From assembly GCA_017308215.1 (NCBI GenBank), contig JAFKFQ010000272.1, forward strand, positions 1-32,461: DNA of 32,461 bases, given 5' to 3'. The position numbers and the translations under genes were made by a program. The stretch's first letter is position 1. Each line of letters starts with the position of its first letter. The notes beneath the pieces were generated by a model. The model ran no database searches. It had not been told where the DNA came from and was given only the letters and a program-made list of their open reading frames with translations. Of this stretch, positions 14,373-22,757 are shown piece by piece. Source of the DNA: a bacterium. GTDB lineage: Bacteria > Planctomycetota > Planctomycetia > Gemmatales > Gemmataceae.

Positions 14373-16279
14373 CCGAGACTGCCCAAGCCGCCGTCCCGCA
14401 CCCGGCCGGGAGGGGGCGCATTCACAGCCCGTCCCCGCTGGGCGACCGGCTGTTCCGCGGCCTCTGCCAGGGGGCGGCGGCACTCGTCGTCGCCCTGTTC
14501 GTGGTCCTCGTCGGCGTCCTCGTCTGGGAGGCGTGGCCGGCGATGAAGGCGACGGGCTTCCGCTTCCTGACCGACTCCACCTGGGACCCGGAGCCGAGCC
14601 ACCGGAAGTTCGGAGCCTTGGCGTTCGTCTGGGGGACGGTCGCCACCTCGGCCGTCGCCATGCTCATCGCCGTCCCGCTCGGCATCGGCACGGCCGCCTA
14701 CCTGTCCGAGGTCGCCCCCCGCCGGGTCCGGCAGGTGGGGTCGTTCCTGGTCGAGATGCTGGCGACGGTCCCGAGCGTCGTCTACGGGTTCTGGGGGCTC
14801 GCGGTCTTGGCCCCGGCGGTCCAGAGTGCGGTCACGTTCTTCGGCGGCCCGAACACCGGCGGTCTCGGCATCCTGCCCGCGGGCCTGGTGCTCGCCATCA
14901 TGGTCGTCCCGTACGTGACGGCGGTGTCGTTCGACGTGTGCCGGTCGGTCCCGAGTGCGCAACGGGAGGGGGCCTACGCCCTCGGGGCGAGCCGCTGGCA
15001 GGTGATCTGGCACAACGTCCTGCCCTACGCCCGGCCGGGCATCGTCGGCGGGTGCTTCCTCGCGCTCGGCCGCGCTCTCGGGGAGACGATGGCGGTCACC
15101 ATGCTCATCGGCAACCGCCCGGACATCAAGCTCTCGCCGTTCTCGATGGGGAACTCAATCGCCAGCGTCATCGCGAACGAGTTCACCGAGGCGACCTACG
15201 ACCTGTACCTGTCCGCCCTGGTCGAACTCGGGCTGGTCCTCCTGCTAGTGAGCGTGGTGGTGAACTCGCTCGCCCGGGTGATGCTCTGGCGGATCGGCCG
15301 CGTGGGGGTGTTTCGGCCGCTCGGCGAGCGGCTCCGGAGCGTCTTCGGAAGGAAGAAGTATAAAGCTGACCCGGAACGGAACGGCCGACCCGCGGACCCG
15401 CCGGCGACCGGCCCCGGCGAGGCCGCCCGGAACTTCCGGCGGGCGATGCTCGTGGACCGGGTGATGGGTTGGGTGCTGGCCTTGTGCCTGGCCGTCACCG
15501 TCGGGTTCCTGCTTCTGGTTCTCGGCTACGTCGTGTACCGGGGCGTCGGGGGGATCAACGCGGCGTTCTTCGTCAACATGCCGGCCCCGGTCGGGAAGCC
15601 CGGGGGCGGGATGGCGAACGCCATCTTCGGCAGCCTCACCCTCGTCGGCCTCGCCACCCTCTTCGCCGTCCCCGTCGGGCTGCTCGCGGCGATTTACCTG
15701 TCCGAGTACAAGAGCGGCCGGCTCGGGGCGGTGGTGCGGTTCGTCGGCGAACTCTTGAGCGGCGTCCCGTCCATCGTCGTCGGCATCTTCGCCTACACGG
15801 TGGTGGTCCGCCCGATGGGGCACTTCTCCGGCTGGGCCGGGGCGTTCGCGCTCGGGCTGATGATGCTCCCGATCGTCATGCGGGCCTCGGAGGAGGCGCT
15901 CAAACTCGTCCCCGGGTCGCTCCGGCAGGCGAGCTTCGCCCTCGGGGCCAACAACTGGCAGACCGTCATGCGGGTCACGCTCCCGGCCGCCCTCCCGGCG
16001 GTCATCACGGCCGTGTTCCTGTCGGTCGCCCGGATCGCCGGCGAGACGGCCCCGCTGCTCCTCACCGCGTCGAGCAACCAGTTCTGGCCGTCGTCGCCGA
16101 ACGACTTCACCCCCTCGCTCCCGGTGTACATCTTCAACTACGCGGTGAGCCCCTACGAGGACTGGCACCGGCAGGCGTGGGCGGCGGCCCTGGTGCTCGT
16201 GGTCGCCGTCATGACGCTCAACTTCGGCGTCCGACTACTCGCCGGCAAGCGAGTCGTGCTGGCCGGGCAGGCCGCGTAA
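14369..16279 (+). CDS. pstCA: Fused PstC-PstA phosphate permease
   Basis: One 636-aa frame holds both permease subunits of the Pst importer. The N-terminal half (to about residue 330) is PstC-like, with the EAA loop EGAYALGASRWQVIWHNVLP and GRALGETMAVTMLIG. A hydrophilic linker rich in Lys/Pro (KKYKADPERNGRPADPPATG) follows. The C-terminal half (from about residue 365) is PstA-like, with RQASFALGANNWQTVMRVTL and VARIAGETAPLLLTA. Each half has about six hydrophobic helices. In most bacteria these are two genes; here no stop or restart is visible. The start ATG 14369 overlaps the pstS stop. The frame extends far upstream in the track, but that part is a shadow of pstS. Confidence 0.92.
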   Translation: MTETAQAAVPHPAGRGRIHSPSPLGDRLFRGLCQGAAALVVALFVVLVGVLVWEAWPAMKATGFRFLTDSTWDPEPSHRKFGALAFVWGTVATSAVAMLIAVPLGIGTAAYLSEVAPRRVRQVGSFLVEMLATVPSVVYGFWGLAVLAPAVQSAVTFFGGPNTGGLGILPAGLVLAIMVVPYVTAVSFDVCRSVPSAQREGAYALGASRWQVIWHNVLPYARPGIVGGCFLALGRALGETMAVTMLIGNRPDIKLSPFSMGNSIASVIANEFTEATYDLYLSALVELGLVLLLVSVVVNSLARVMLWRIGRVGVFRPLGERLRSVFGRKKYKADPERNGRPADPPATGPGEAARNFRRAMLVDRVMGWVLALCLAVTVGFLLLVLGYVVYRGVGGINAAFFVNMPAPVGKPGGGMANAIFGSLTLVGLATLFAVPVGLLAAIYLSEYKSGRLGAVVRFVGELLSGVPSIVVGIFAYTVVVRPMGHFSGWAGAFALGLMMLPIVMRASEEALKLVPGSLRQASFALGANNWQTVMRVTLPAALPAVITAVFLSVARIAGETAPLLLTASSNQFWPSSPNDFTPSLPVYIFNYAVSPYEDWHRQAWAAALVLVVAVMTLNFGVRLLAGKRVVLAGQAA

Positions 16280-16467
16280 GGTCGGCCTGAGAAATCGGGC
16301 CGGCGGACCGCCGAACGGCCCGGCACGTCCGGCTCATTCCTCCGGACCGGAGCGGAGATTGTCATGACTCTTCATCCGGGCTTCCCCGGTTCTTCACACG
16401 CCCCGGGTATAACCCCAGGTGAATTACTCCGTCCCGGTTGCGACAGGCGTTCACAAGAGGTCCGGAC

Positions 16468-17295
<828 letters not shown>

Positions 17296-17525
17296 CCGCC
17301 CTCCCGACAAGCGGCTCCCGCCAGGGTCCGTTCAGTGTTCGGTCCCGTCGCCCGAGCGGCCCGCCCCGGTCATCAGCCTGCCGCGCGTTCGACCCACGTC
17401 TGTCGTTCCGGGCACCGGCCACCGCACGGCCGCGGGGTTCCCGCGCCCACCAGTTCCCGCCGAACCCGTAGAATCAACCCCAATCGCCGAGGAGGCAGGC
17501 CGTTGTATACGGGCGAGGGAATATC
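17296..17525. other. Intergenic gap before the second arsR
   Basis: This 230-bp stretch between pstB and the second ArsR-family gene has no coding frame of note. It may hold a separate promoter for that regulator, but I see no clear hexamers or long palindrome, so read-through from pstB remains possible. Confidence 0.4.
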
Positions 17526-17951
17526 ATGGGGGCCGAACGGCCTACGACCGACCCGGTGAACCGAATGTTCCGGGCGTTCTCGGATCGGACCCGGCTGCGG
17601 ATTCTCCACCTGCTCCGCGCCGGGGAACTGTGCGTGGGGGATTTGGTGACCGCCCTGGAGGTGCCCCAGCCGACGGCCTCTCGCCACCTCGCCTACCTCC
17701 GGAGCGCCGGCCTGGTGGTGGTTCGGAAAGAAGGGCTGTGGAAATACTACTCGCTCGCGCCCGCGACGAGCGGCTTCCACCGCAAGCTCGTCGAGTGCCT
17801 CGCGTCGTGTTTCTCGGACGTGCCCGAACTCCGGTCCGATACCGCCCGGGCGGAGAAGGTGAAGGGCACGGCCGGCTGCTGCCCGGAGGAGGAGCGGCGG
17901 CCGGCAGAACAGGCAAAGCCGTCGCGACCCTCCCGGGTCAAGAAGCGGTGA
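17526..17951 (+). CDS. arsR: Second ArsR-family metalloregulator
   Basis: 141-aa winged-helix repressor. FRAFSDRTRLRILHLLRAGE is followed by ELCVGDL near residue 35, the position of the ELCVCDL arsenite motif, but with Gly in place of the second Cys. The recognition helix is PQPTASRHLAYLRSAGL and the wing is VVVRKEGLWKYYSL. Other cysteines lie at 91 and 95 (ECLASC) and 118-119 (GCC), so metal may be bound by a different set. It closes the arsenic/phosphate block, downstream of pstB on the same strand, and is a different subfamily from the regulator at 7744. A Lys/Arg-rich tail ends the protein. Confidence 0.88.
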   Translation: MGAERPTTDPVNRMFRAFSDRTRLRILHLLRAGELCVGDLVTALEVPQPTASRHLAYLRSAGLVVVRKEGLWKYYSLAPATSGFHRKLVECLASCFSDVPELRSDTARAEKVKGTAGCCPEEERRPAEQAKPSRPSRVKKR

Positions 17952-17960
17952 GACAGGGGC

Positions 17961-18941
17961 TCAAATCAGAATCCGTTCGATCTCGTCGAGGGTGATCTCG
18001 TCGCTGGTGCGGTCGTAGAGCTTGGTCGTCCGCGGGGACTCGTGGGCGGCGATGGCCTGCGCGTTCTCGATGGTCCCGCCGTTCCCCAGGTAGGCCGTGA
18101 TCCCGGTCGCCCGGAACGTGTGGTTGCACGTCGTCTCCGGCAGGCCCGCCGCCTTCGCCCGCCGCTTCACCATCCGCAGCGCGTCGTTCCGGGTCATCCC
18201 CTCGCCGGACAGGAGGCCGTGTCGGGTGACGGACTGGAAGAGGGGGGTCTTCTTATCCTGCCTGATCCCGGCGGCGAGGAGATAAGCGTCGAGGTACGCC
18301 TCGGCCGTGTGGTGGGCCGGAACTTGGTGGAGCTTCCCGCCCTTCTCCCGGAACCGGAACCACCACCGCTTGCCGTCCTGGTAGTAGTCCTCGGCCCGGA
18401 GCGAGACGGCGGCCGACACCCGGGCGAAGCTGAACACCATGACGGCGATGAGCGCCCGGTCCCGGAGGCCGGAGAGCTTCGCCGTGTCGATGGAGTCGAG
18501 GAGCCGCCGGGCCTGGTCCGCATCCAAGACGGGGGTTTTGCCGCGTTTGACGACGTGCTTCGGCCCGCGGACGGAGGCCGCCGGGTTCATCGCGAGCACC
18601 TGGCCGACGACGAGCCAGTCGAAAAGCATTCTGACAGCGGCGAGGTGTTGCTTTACGGTCGGCGGCGAGCCTGGGTGCCGCTCGATGTAGGCCGCGACGT
18701 GGATGGGCTCGATGTCGATGAGTTCCAGCCGGTATTCGCCGCACCAGGCGAAGAAGGAGCCGACCGCCCGGGCGTAGGCCATCCGGGTGTTCTCGTTCCG
18801 AATTGTCGCGGTGAAGAACTCCAGGAACCGCTTCCGGGCCTGACCGCCAGCCCGGTCAATGACAGCGGGCACTTTCCCCGCCGCGTACCACTCGACGACC
18901 TCGGCCGTGGCCGCCGGATTTGATTCCCCCTCCTCGCTCAT
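17961..18941 (-). CDS. Tyrosine recombinase / phage-type integrase
   Basis: 326-aa site-specific recombinase. An N-terminal SAM-like core-binding domain (FLEFFTATIRNENTRMAYAR) is followed by the catalytic domain with Arg in VFSFARVSAAVSL, the HxxR box NHTFRATGITAYL, His in IAAHESPRTTKLYDR and the Tyr nucleophile in that same segment (KLYDR). All expected catalytic residues are present, so it is probably active. It is not an IntI: the extra integron-specific helix is not seen. I chose ATG 18941; an upstream in-frame ATG at 18977 would put the inverted repeat inside the gene. It ends 9 bp from the stop of the convergent second arsR. Confidence 0.9.
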   Translation of the reverse strand: MSEEGESNPAATAEVVEWYAAGKVPAVIDRAGGQARKRFLEFFTATIRNENTRMAYARAVGSFFAWCGEYRLELIDIEPIHVAAYIERHPGSPPTVKQHLAAVRMLFDWLVVGQVLAMNPAASVRGPKHVVKRGKTPVLDADQARRLLDSIDTAKLSGLRDRALIAVMVFSFARVSAAVSLRAEDYYQDGKRWWFRFREKGGKLHQVPAHHTAEAYLDAYLLAAGIRQDKKTPLFQSVTRHGLLSGEGMTRNDALRMVKRRAKAAGLPETTCNHTFRATGITAYLGNGGTIENAQAIAAHESPRTTKLYDRTSDEITLDEIERILI

Positions 18942-18942
18942 T

Positions 18943-18972
18943 GCTGCACCATAACGTCCTTTATGGTGCAGC
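18943..18972. promoter_or_regulatory. Perfect 12-bp inverted repeat at the recombinase start
   Basis: GCTGCACCATAA and TTATGGTGCAGC flank a 6-bp spacer. The repeat ends one base upstream of the recombinase start codon, so it covers the ribosome-binding region on the message or the operator on the DNA. It could be an autoregulatory site, a translation-blocking hairpin or a recombinase core/crossover site. Confidence 0.65.
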
Positions 18973-19022
18973 GTCAACGAGCGGAATCCGCGGCACTGGA
19001 CCGGCCGCGCTGCGACATACCC

Positions 19023-19304
19023 TCAGCCCGGTTCGCGTCCGCTGTAGCTCTGCTTCTGCTCTCCCGGTTGGGGTAGCCCAGCTGAGAGGGCGGCGAGGCG
19101 CTCTTGCATCACCAGCGCGTTCTCCAGGATGGCCCGGACGAGCATGGGGTTGTCTCTGACGGACGGCGAGTCGAAGAGCCGCGCGGCAGACATGACGATC
19201 TGGAGCGAGTATCGCAGGTCGTGCAACACGGCGTCACCGGCCGCAAGTTCCATATCGTGGCGGTCTTCAATTCCCGCGGTGCTGTGTGTCATTACCTCTG
19301 CCAT
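19023..19304 (-). CDS. Small protein with a histidine-kinase-like H-box
   Basis: 93-aa protein. The segment AVLHDLRYSLQIVMSAARLF strongly resembles the H-box of histidine kinases (HDLRxPL), followed by a second helix (NPMLVRAILENALVMQERLAAL) as in the dimerisation/phosphotransfer domain. No ATP-binding domain is attached or nearby. It may be a stand-alone phosphotransfer or dimerisation module, or the remains of a kinase. The start ATG 19304 follows a G-rich stretch; ATG 19289 is also possible. Confidence 0.6.
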   Translation of the reverse strand: MAEVMTHSTAGIEDRHDMELAAGDAVLHDLRYSLQIVMSAARLFDSPSVRDNPMLVRAILENALVMQERLAALSAGLPQPGEQKQSYSGREPG

Positions 19305-19377
19305 ATATCCCGCCCCCCCGGTATGTTAAGACGCCCGATGGCTTCTGAACGATTCAATGGCTTCCCGGCCTGCCGAG

Positions 19378-19411
19378 GAAGGAAGCCCGGTGGTGCGGCG
19401 GGTCTTTCGGA
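19378..19411. repeat. 34-bp direct repeat, left copy
   Basis: The core GCCCGGTGGTGCGGCGGG lies in a 34-bp stretch that matches 22111-22144 at 31 positions. This copy lies 60 bp past the stop of the AhpD-like gene. The unit contains an imperfect GCCCG/CGGG hairpin, so it could also be a shared terminator type. Confidence 0.7.
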
Positions 19412-19470
19412 GAATTGATCAAGTCGCTCGCTGCTTCTAGACGTACGGAGGATTTTGGACACCTCCTCCG

Positions 19471-19986
19471 TCAGGGCAACTCAACCCCGAAGACGTTGTT
19501 GAATCGGGTAGTGAAGTTCGCCTGCGCGACCGTCGCCGCGAGGATTACCAGATGCTCGTGGGAGAGCAGACGCTTGAGCCGGTCGAGCACGTCCTCGCTG
19601 ACCCTGCCATCGGCCGACCATTGCTCGGCGAAGCGGAGCACGTCTCTCTCGGCCTCGGAGTAGGCGTCGCTCGCCTCGAAGCGGTCGAGGTCGCGAATCT
19701 GTTCCTCGGTCAGCCCGGCCTTCCGCCCGAGGGCCTCGTGGTAGTGTCGGCAGACGTGGCAGTCCGTGAGTTGGACGATCTTGAGGTAGGCGAGTTCTCG
19801 GACCTTCGCCGGCAGGTCGCTCCGGACGGCCTGGGCCATCGCGACGGCAGCCGCTAACACCTTCGGGGCGTGGGCGAACGTGCGGTACATGTTCGGCACC
19901 TGGCCGAGTCTGGCTTCGAGGGCTTCGAGGGCACCGCGAGCGTCGAGCGTGGCCTCGTCGGTCCCGAGCGGCGGGAGATGCGGCAT
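19471..19986 (-). CDS. AhpD-like / carboxymuconolactone decarboxylase-family protein
   Basis: 171-aa all-helical protein of the CMD/AhpD superfamily, often peroxidase-related or a thiol disulfide reductase. The key motif is CHVCRHYHEALGRKAGL (CxxC plus His) near residue 80, the redox centre of AhpD. The PNMYRTFAHAPKVL N-terminal helix is typical. The start was set at ATG 19986, preceded by GGAGGATCATCC; the frame remains open upstream without a ribosome site. It is the last gene of a minus-strand set with a cupin, a methyltransferase and an ArsR-rhodanese regulator, which suggests an oxidative or electrophile stress role. Confidence 0.88.
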   Translation of the reverse strand: MPHLPPLGTDEATLDARGALEALEARLGQVPNMYRTFAHAPKVLAAAVAMAQAVRSDLPAKVRELAYLKIVQLTDCHVCRHYHEALGRKAGLTEEQIRDLDRFEASDAYSEAERDVLRFAEQWSADGRVSEDVLDRLKRLLSHEHLVILAATVAQANFTTRFNNVFGVELP

Positions 19987-20027
19987 GGATGATCCTCCGG
20001 AGACGTGTGACAGGTCGGCCGTGTGGG

Positions 20028-20579
20028 TCACGGCCGCCGCATAATCAACCCCCAATGCCACGAACAGCAGCACAGGGACTCGTAACGAACGAACTCAAGG
20101 CCCGCCGCCTCGCCCCACGCACGGCACTCCTCCGGTCCCGGGCGAATGTCCAGCGACGGGCCGCGGGGCGTCGTGATGTCTCGTCTCCAATGAATGACGG
20201 CCGCCGCGCCGCCCGGGGATAAGGCCCGGTGGGCTTCCCGGAGCAGGCCGACGGGGTTCTCGATGTGGAGGATATTGAAGAGCATCGCGTAGCCGACGCT
20301 CCCGTCCGGTCGGCCGCACCCGGCCGCGACGAAGTCCCGCTCCTCCGCGACCACGTTCGGGAGCCCGGCCTCGTCCGCCTTTAGGGCCGTCTCGGCGACC
20401 AACGCCGGCTCGATGTCGAGTGCGAACACCCTCCCGGCGGCCAGCCGAGCCGCCGGGAGGGTAAACGTCCCGTACCCACAGCCGAACTCGACGGCATCCC
20501 CCAGGTGACACCCGCAGTCGAGCCGCTCCAGGATGCAGCGGGGGTTGAAGAAGGACTCCCAGTAGGAGGCGTCCGGCAT
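20028..20579 (-). CDS. Class I SAM-dependent methyltransferase
   Basis: 183-aa Rossmann methyltransferase of unknown substrate. SAM-binding motif I is DAVEFGCGYGTFTLPAARL (residues about 27-45), motif II FALDIEPALVAETAL, and later motifs include MLFNILHIENPVGLLREAHR and LSPGGAAAVIHW. The C-terminus has CCCSWHWGLIM, a short Cys cluster. I chose ATG 20579 (MPDASYWESFFNP), where the fold begins; in-frame ATGs at 20600 and 20648 are possible. It lies between the cupin (90 bp) and the AhpD-like gene (41 bp), so probably in one operon. Confidence 0.85.
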   Translation of the reverse strand: MPDASYWESFFNPRCILERLDCGCHLGDAVEFGCGYGTFTLPAARLAAGRVFALDIEPALVAETALKADEAGLPNVVAEERDFVAAGCGRPDGSVGYAMLFNILHIENPVGLLREAHRALSPGGAAAVIHWRRDITTPRGPSLDIRPGPEECRAWGEAAGLEFVRYESLCCCSWHWGLIMRRP

Positions 20580-20669
20580 ACCGCTTTCTCGTCCCTTCAT
20601 CCCCACCGAACTCCGGTCACTCCTTCCCATATCCATTCCCCTCCCCATACCACGGACACTCTCGACCCG

Positions 20670-21161
20670 TCATTTCTTCGCGTTCCGCGGGTCGTCGGCC
20701 GGGTTCACGTAGGTGATGACCCAGGGGCCGTCGCCGTGAAACTGAACGACAGTCTCCCCCTTCACCCACACGTAATGCTTCATGCCGGCCGGCCAGGTCC
20801 CGTAGGTGCCGGCCGATAGTTCCTCCCCTTTCTTCGCGTCGAACGCTTCCCCCATCCCGAGGTTGAAGGTGCCGGAGATGATGGTCACCCGCTCGGGCTT
20901 CGGGTGCGTGTGCGGGGGGATGCGGTAGCCGTCCGGCACCTTGACCCGGAACACGAACGGCCCGGGCTTAGCCGGGTCGCCTTCGAGGACCGCGAACTTC
21001 GCCCCCGGCGGCAGGGACGGTGGCCCGTCCTGCCACTTGACCTTGTCGGGTTGGTGAATGGCGGCGGCCATCGCCGCCTTCTCGTCGTGAGCCGTGACGC
21101 CGGCAGCGAACCAGACGGCCGCTGCCAACACTGCACTACTCAACAGCGTCATCGAACGCAT
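20670..21161 (-). CDS. Secreted cupin-domain protein
   Basis: 163-aa protein with a cleavable signal (MRSMTLLSSAVLAAAVWFAA, cut near VTA). The cupin barrel follows: YRIPPHTHPKPERVTIISG gives the first metal-binding motif with two His and a Glu, and AGMKHYVWVKGETVVQFHG the second. Such periplasmic single-domain cupins often bind a metal; the reaction is unknown. It lies 36 bp after the ArsR-rhodanese gene in the same operon. Confidence 0.87.
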   Translation of the reverse strand: MRSMTLLSSAVLAAAVWFAAGVTAHDEKAAMAAAIHQPDKVKWQDGPPSLPPGAKFAVLEGDPAKPGPFVFRVKVPDGYRIPPHTHPKPERVTIISGTFNLGMGEAFDAKKGEELSAGTYGTWPAGMKHYVWVKGETVVQFHGDGPWVITYVNPADDPRNAKK

Positions 21162-21197
21162 GGCTCTCTTCCTGTGGAAACTGTGTCTCGGCCCCGC

Positions 21198-21884
21198 TTA
21201 GCCGCCCGGAGCGGCCCCCGTCTCGACCGGGAACCCGCGGGACCGCCAGTCCGGGAACCCCTCCGTCAGCCGACGAGCGCGATACCCCTCGGCAACCAGC
21301 CTCGCGACCGCCTCGTCGGCGAACACGCAGTATGGTCCCCGGCAGTAGGCCACGATTTCCACCCCCCTCGGAAGGTCCCGGAGACGGCGTGTCAACTCGT
21401 CGAACGGGACGTTCTGGGCACCGCGGATGTGACCGGCCTCGTATTCGACCTGGGGGCGGACATCGAGCACGGTCACGTCGCCGTCCCGGAGCCTCCGGCG
21501 GAGTTCGGGGGCATCCACCGCCTCCATACCACCCCGGTCCCCGAGGTAATCGGCCACCACGGCATCGATCTCCGCGAGGCGGGTCTGGCCGAGGTTCCGC
21601 ATCGCTTGCCAGACGCGGAAGACCCGCGGGTCGGCGAGCGAGTAGCGGGCGTAGAGGCCGTCCCTGCGGACGGACACGAGCCGGGCGGCACGGAGAACCT
21701 GCAAGTGCTGGGAGACGTTCGCGACGGGCGAGCCGATGTCCTTAGCCAGTTGCTCGACGGTCCGCTCGGCTTGGGCTAGGAGCTCGATGAGCTGGAGCCG
21801 GTGCCGGCTCCCGAGCGCTTTCCCGATCCGGGCGAACTCGATGAAGAGCCGGGCCTTGAACACGCTTTTTCTGTGGGGGTCCAT
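21198..21884 (-). CDS. ArsR-type HTH fused to a rhodanese domain
   Basis: 228-aa fusion. Residues about 15-105 form an ArsR-type winged helix (SRHRLQLIELLAQAERTVEQ, with recognition helix GSPVANVSQHLQVLRAARLV). Residues about 125-225 are a rhodanese (VTVLDVRPQVEYEAGHIRGA, with catalytic loop YCRGPYCVFADEA). In the rhodanese loop a first Cys is followed by CVFAD, so both cysteines could form a redox or sulfane-sulfur sensor. It likely regulates the operon it heads (cupin, methyltransferase, AhpD-like) in response to thiol, sulfur or electrophile stress. An AT-rich stretch just upstream could be its operator. Confidence 0.92.
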   Translation of the reverse strand: MDPHRKSVFKARLFIEFARIGKALGSRHRLQLIELLAQAERTVEQLAKDIGSPVANVSQHLQVLRAARLVSVRRDGLYARYSLADPRVFRVWQAMRNLGQTRLAEIDAVVADYLGDRGGMEAVDAPELRRRLRDGDVTVLDVRPQVEYEAGHIRGAQNVPFDELTRRLRDLPRGVEIVAYCRGPYCVFADEAVARLVAEGYRARRLTEGFPDWRSRGFPVETGAAPGG

Positions 21885-21912
21885 CGTTAATCAACAAAGT
21901 TATTGAATAGAA
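21885..21912 (-). promoter_or_regulatory. AT-rich promoter/operator region of the ArsR-rhodanese gene
   Basis: TTAATCAACAAAGTTATTGA, directly before the start codon, is the most AT-rich patch of this area and has weak dyad symmetry (TCAA...TTGA). ArsR-type repressors bind such sites. No exact -35/-10 assignment is made. Confidence 0.4.
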
Positions 21913-21959
21913 GGCAAGCGTCCACCAGTCTCGACGAGAACTTGGCCCGACCCTCCCGA

Positions 21960-22100
21960 CCACACGGGTCACGACGATTTCGGGACGAGTCGGGCGAGGA
22001 TGAAGAGCGCGATCATGAGGAACAGGTCGGGCTGCCTGTAGCAAAGGCCAGCATCGCGATTGCCACGGTGTAGCAGACGGATATGACCCCTGCGACTCTC
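21960..22100 (-). pseudogene. Possible remnant of a membrane protein
   Basis: On the minus strand one frame reads GVISVCYTVAIAMLAFATG and, shifted by one base, another reads LFLMIALFILARLVPKSS before a stop at about 21969. Together they look like the hydrophobic C-terminus of a small membrane protein broken by a frameshift. No start is seen. This is weak evidence from composition alone. Confidence 0.3.
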
Positions 22101-22110
22101 CAAAGAACGT

Positions 22111-22144
22111 GAAGGAGGCCCGGTGGTGCGGCGGGCCTATCGGA
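22111..22144. repeat. 34-bp direct repeat, right copy (also a possible terminator)
   Basis: Matches 19378-19411 at 31 of 34 positions. This copy forms a perfect 7-bp stem AGGCCCG/CGGGCCT around a 9-nt loop, 8 bp past the stop codon of the minus-strand gene at 22152, so it could terminate that gene. Together the copies bracket the four-gene stress operon. Confidence 0.7.
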
Positions 22145-22151
22145 AAACTCG

Positions 22152-22433
22152 TTAGTAGTCGTCGGGCAGGAGAACGGTCGTGACGGAGCGGTCGGCCTCG
22201 GTGATCACCCAGAAGGGGTCGCCGTTCGCCGAGCGGTAGACCGATAGGAGCCGCTCGCCGGACTTCAGGGCGCGGTCGTTTGCCGCCCGGTCCTCGTCAT
22301 CGACTTCGCCCCAATCGCCGGCGGCGTGCCGGCGGAGGGCGGTGACGATGTCGGTCCGGGACAGGACGCCGAGCGCCGCGGGCGTCGCCACCGTCTGCCC
22401 GAGGGGCACCGGCGGCGGGTTCGGAGGGGGCAC
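22152..22433 (-). CDS. Small plasmid-type protein
   Basis: 93-aa protein. The pattern DIVTALRRHAAGDWGEVDDEDRAAND followed by SGERLLSVYRSANGDPFWVITEADR and a TTVLLPDDY end is familiar to me from small proteins on plasmids and integrative elements, often annotated only as 'plasmid related'. No catalytic motif is visible. It overlaps nothing and lies 15 bp after the 102-aa gene, with which it is probably co-transcribed. Confidence 0.72.
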   Translation of the reverse strand: MPPPNPPPVPLGQTVATPAALGVLSRTDIVTALRRHAAGDWGEVDDEDRAANDRALKSGERLLSVYRSANGDPFWVITEADRSVTTVLLPDDY

Positions 22434-22448
22434 GGGTCACCTCCGGGG

Positions 22449-22757
22449 TTACTTCTCGGAGCCGGCCGGGTGTTCGTACATCCACACCATCGCCAGGTCG
22501 GCCACCTTGGCGACGAGCGGCAAGTCCTCCCGGCCGAAGCTGGTGGAGTCCTTCCACTTGTCGGCCTTGTCCTTGTAGAGCCGGCTGATCTGGACGTTGT
22601 AGCGCGGGCCGGTGTCCGTGTCGTTCAGCCACACCGCCGCCCGGATGCGGCCGAGGCGGACTTCGTGGACCGGCTTCTTCTGGTCGCGGGCCGGCCCGTC
22701 CCGACGGTCGTCGCCGCGGGCCGGGGCCGCCTTCGGGGGGCCGTTCTTCGTGCTCAT
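22449..22757 (-). CDS. Hypothetical protein, 102 aa, plasmid-type
   Basis: Unnamed. A basic, Pro/Ala-rich N-terminus (about 30 residues) precedes a compact beta-like core: HEVRLGRIRAAVWLNDTDTG, RYNVQISRLYKDKADKWKD, then FGREDLPLVAKVADLAMVW. This core pattern recurs in small plasmid proteins of this phylum as far as I recall, and resembles in part the 115-aa protein at 1115-1462. Start ATG 22757 is preceded by AGAGGAACCTGCG. A single-stranded-DNA or nucleic-acid-binding role would be speculation. Confidence 0.68.
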   Translation of the reverse strand: MSTKNGPPKAAPARGDDRRDGPARDQKKPVHEVRLGRIRAAVWLNDTDTGPRYNVQISRLYKDKADKWKDSTSFGREDLPLVAKVADLAMVWMYEHPAGSEK

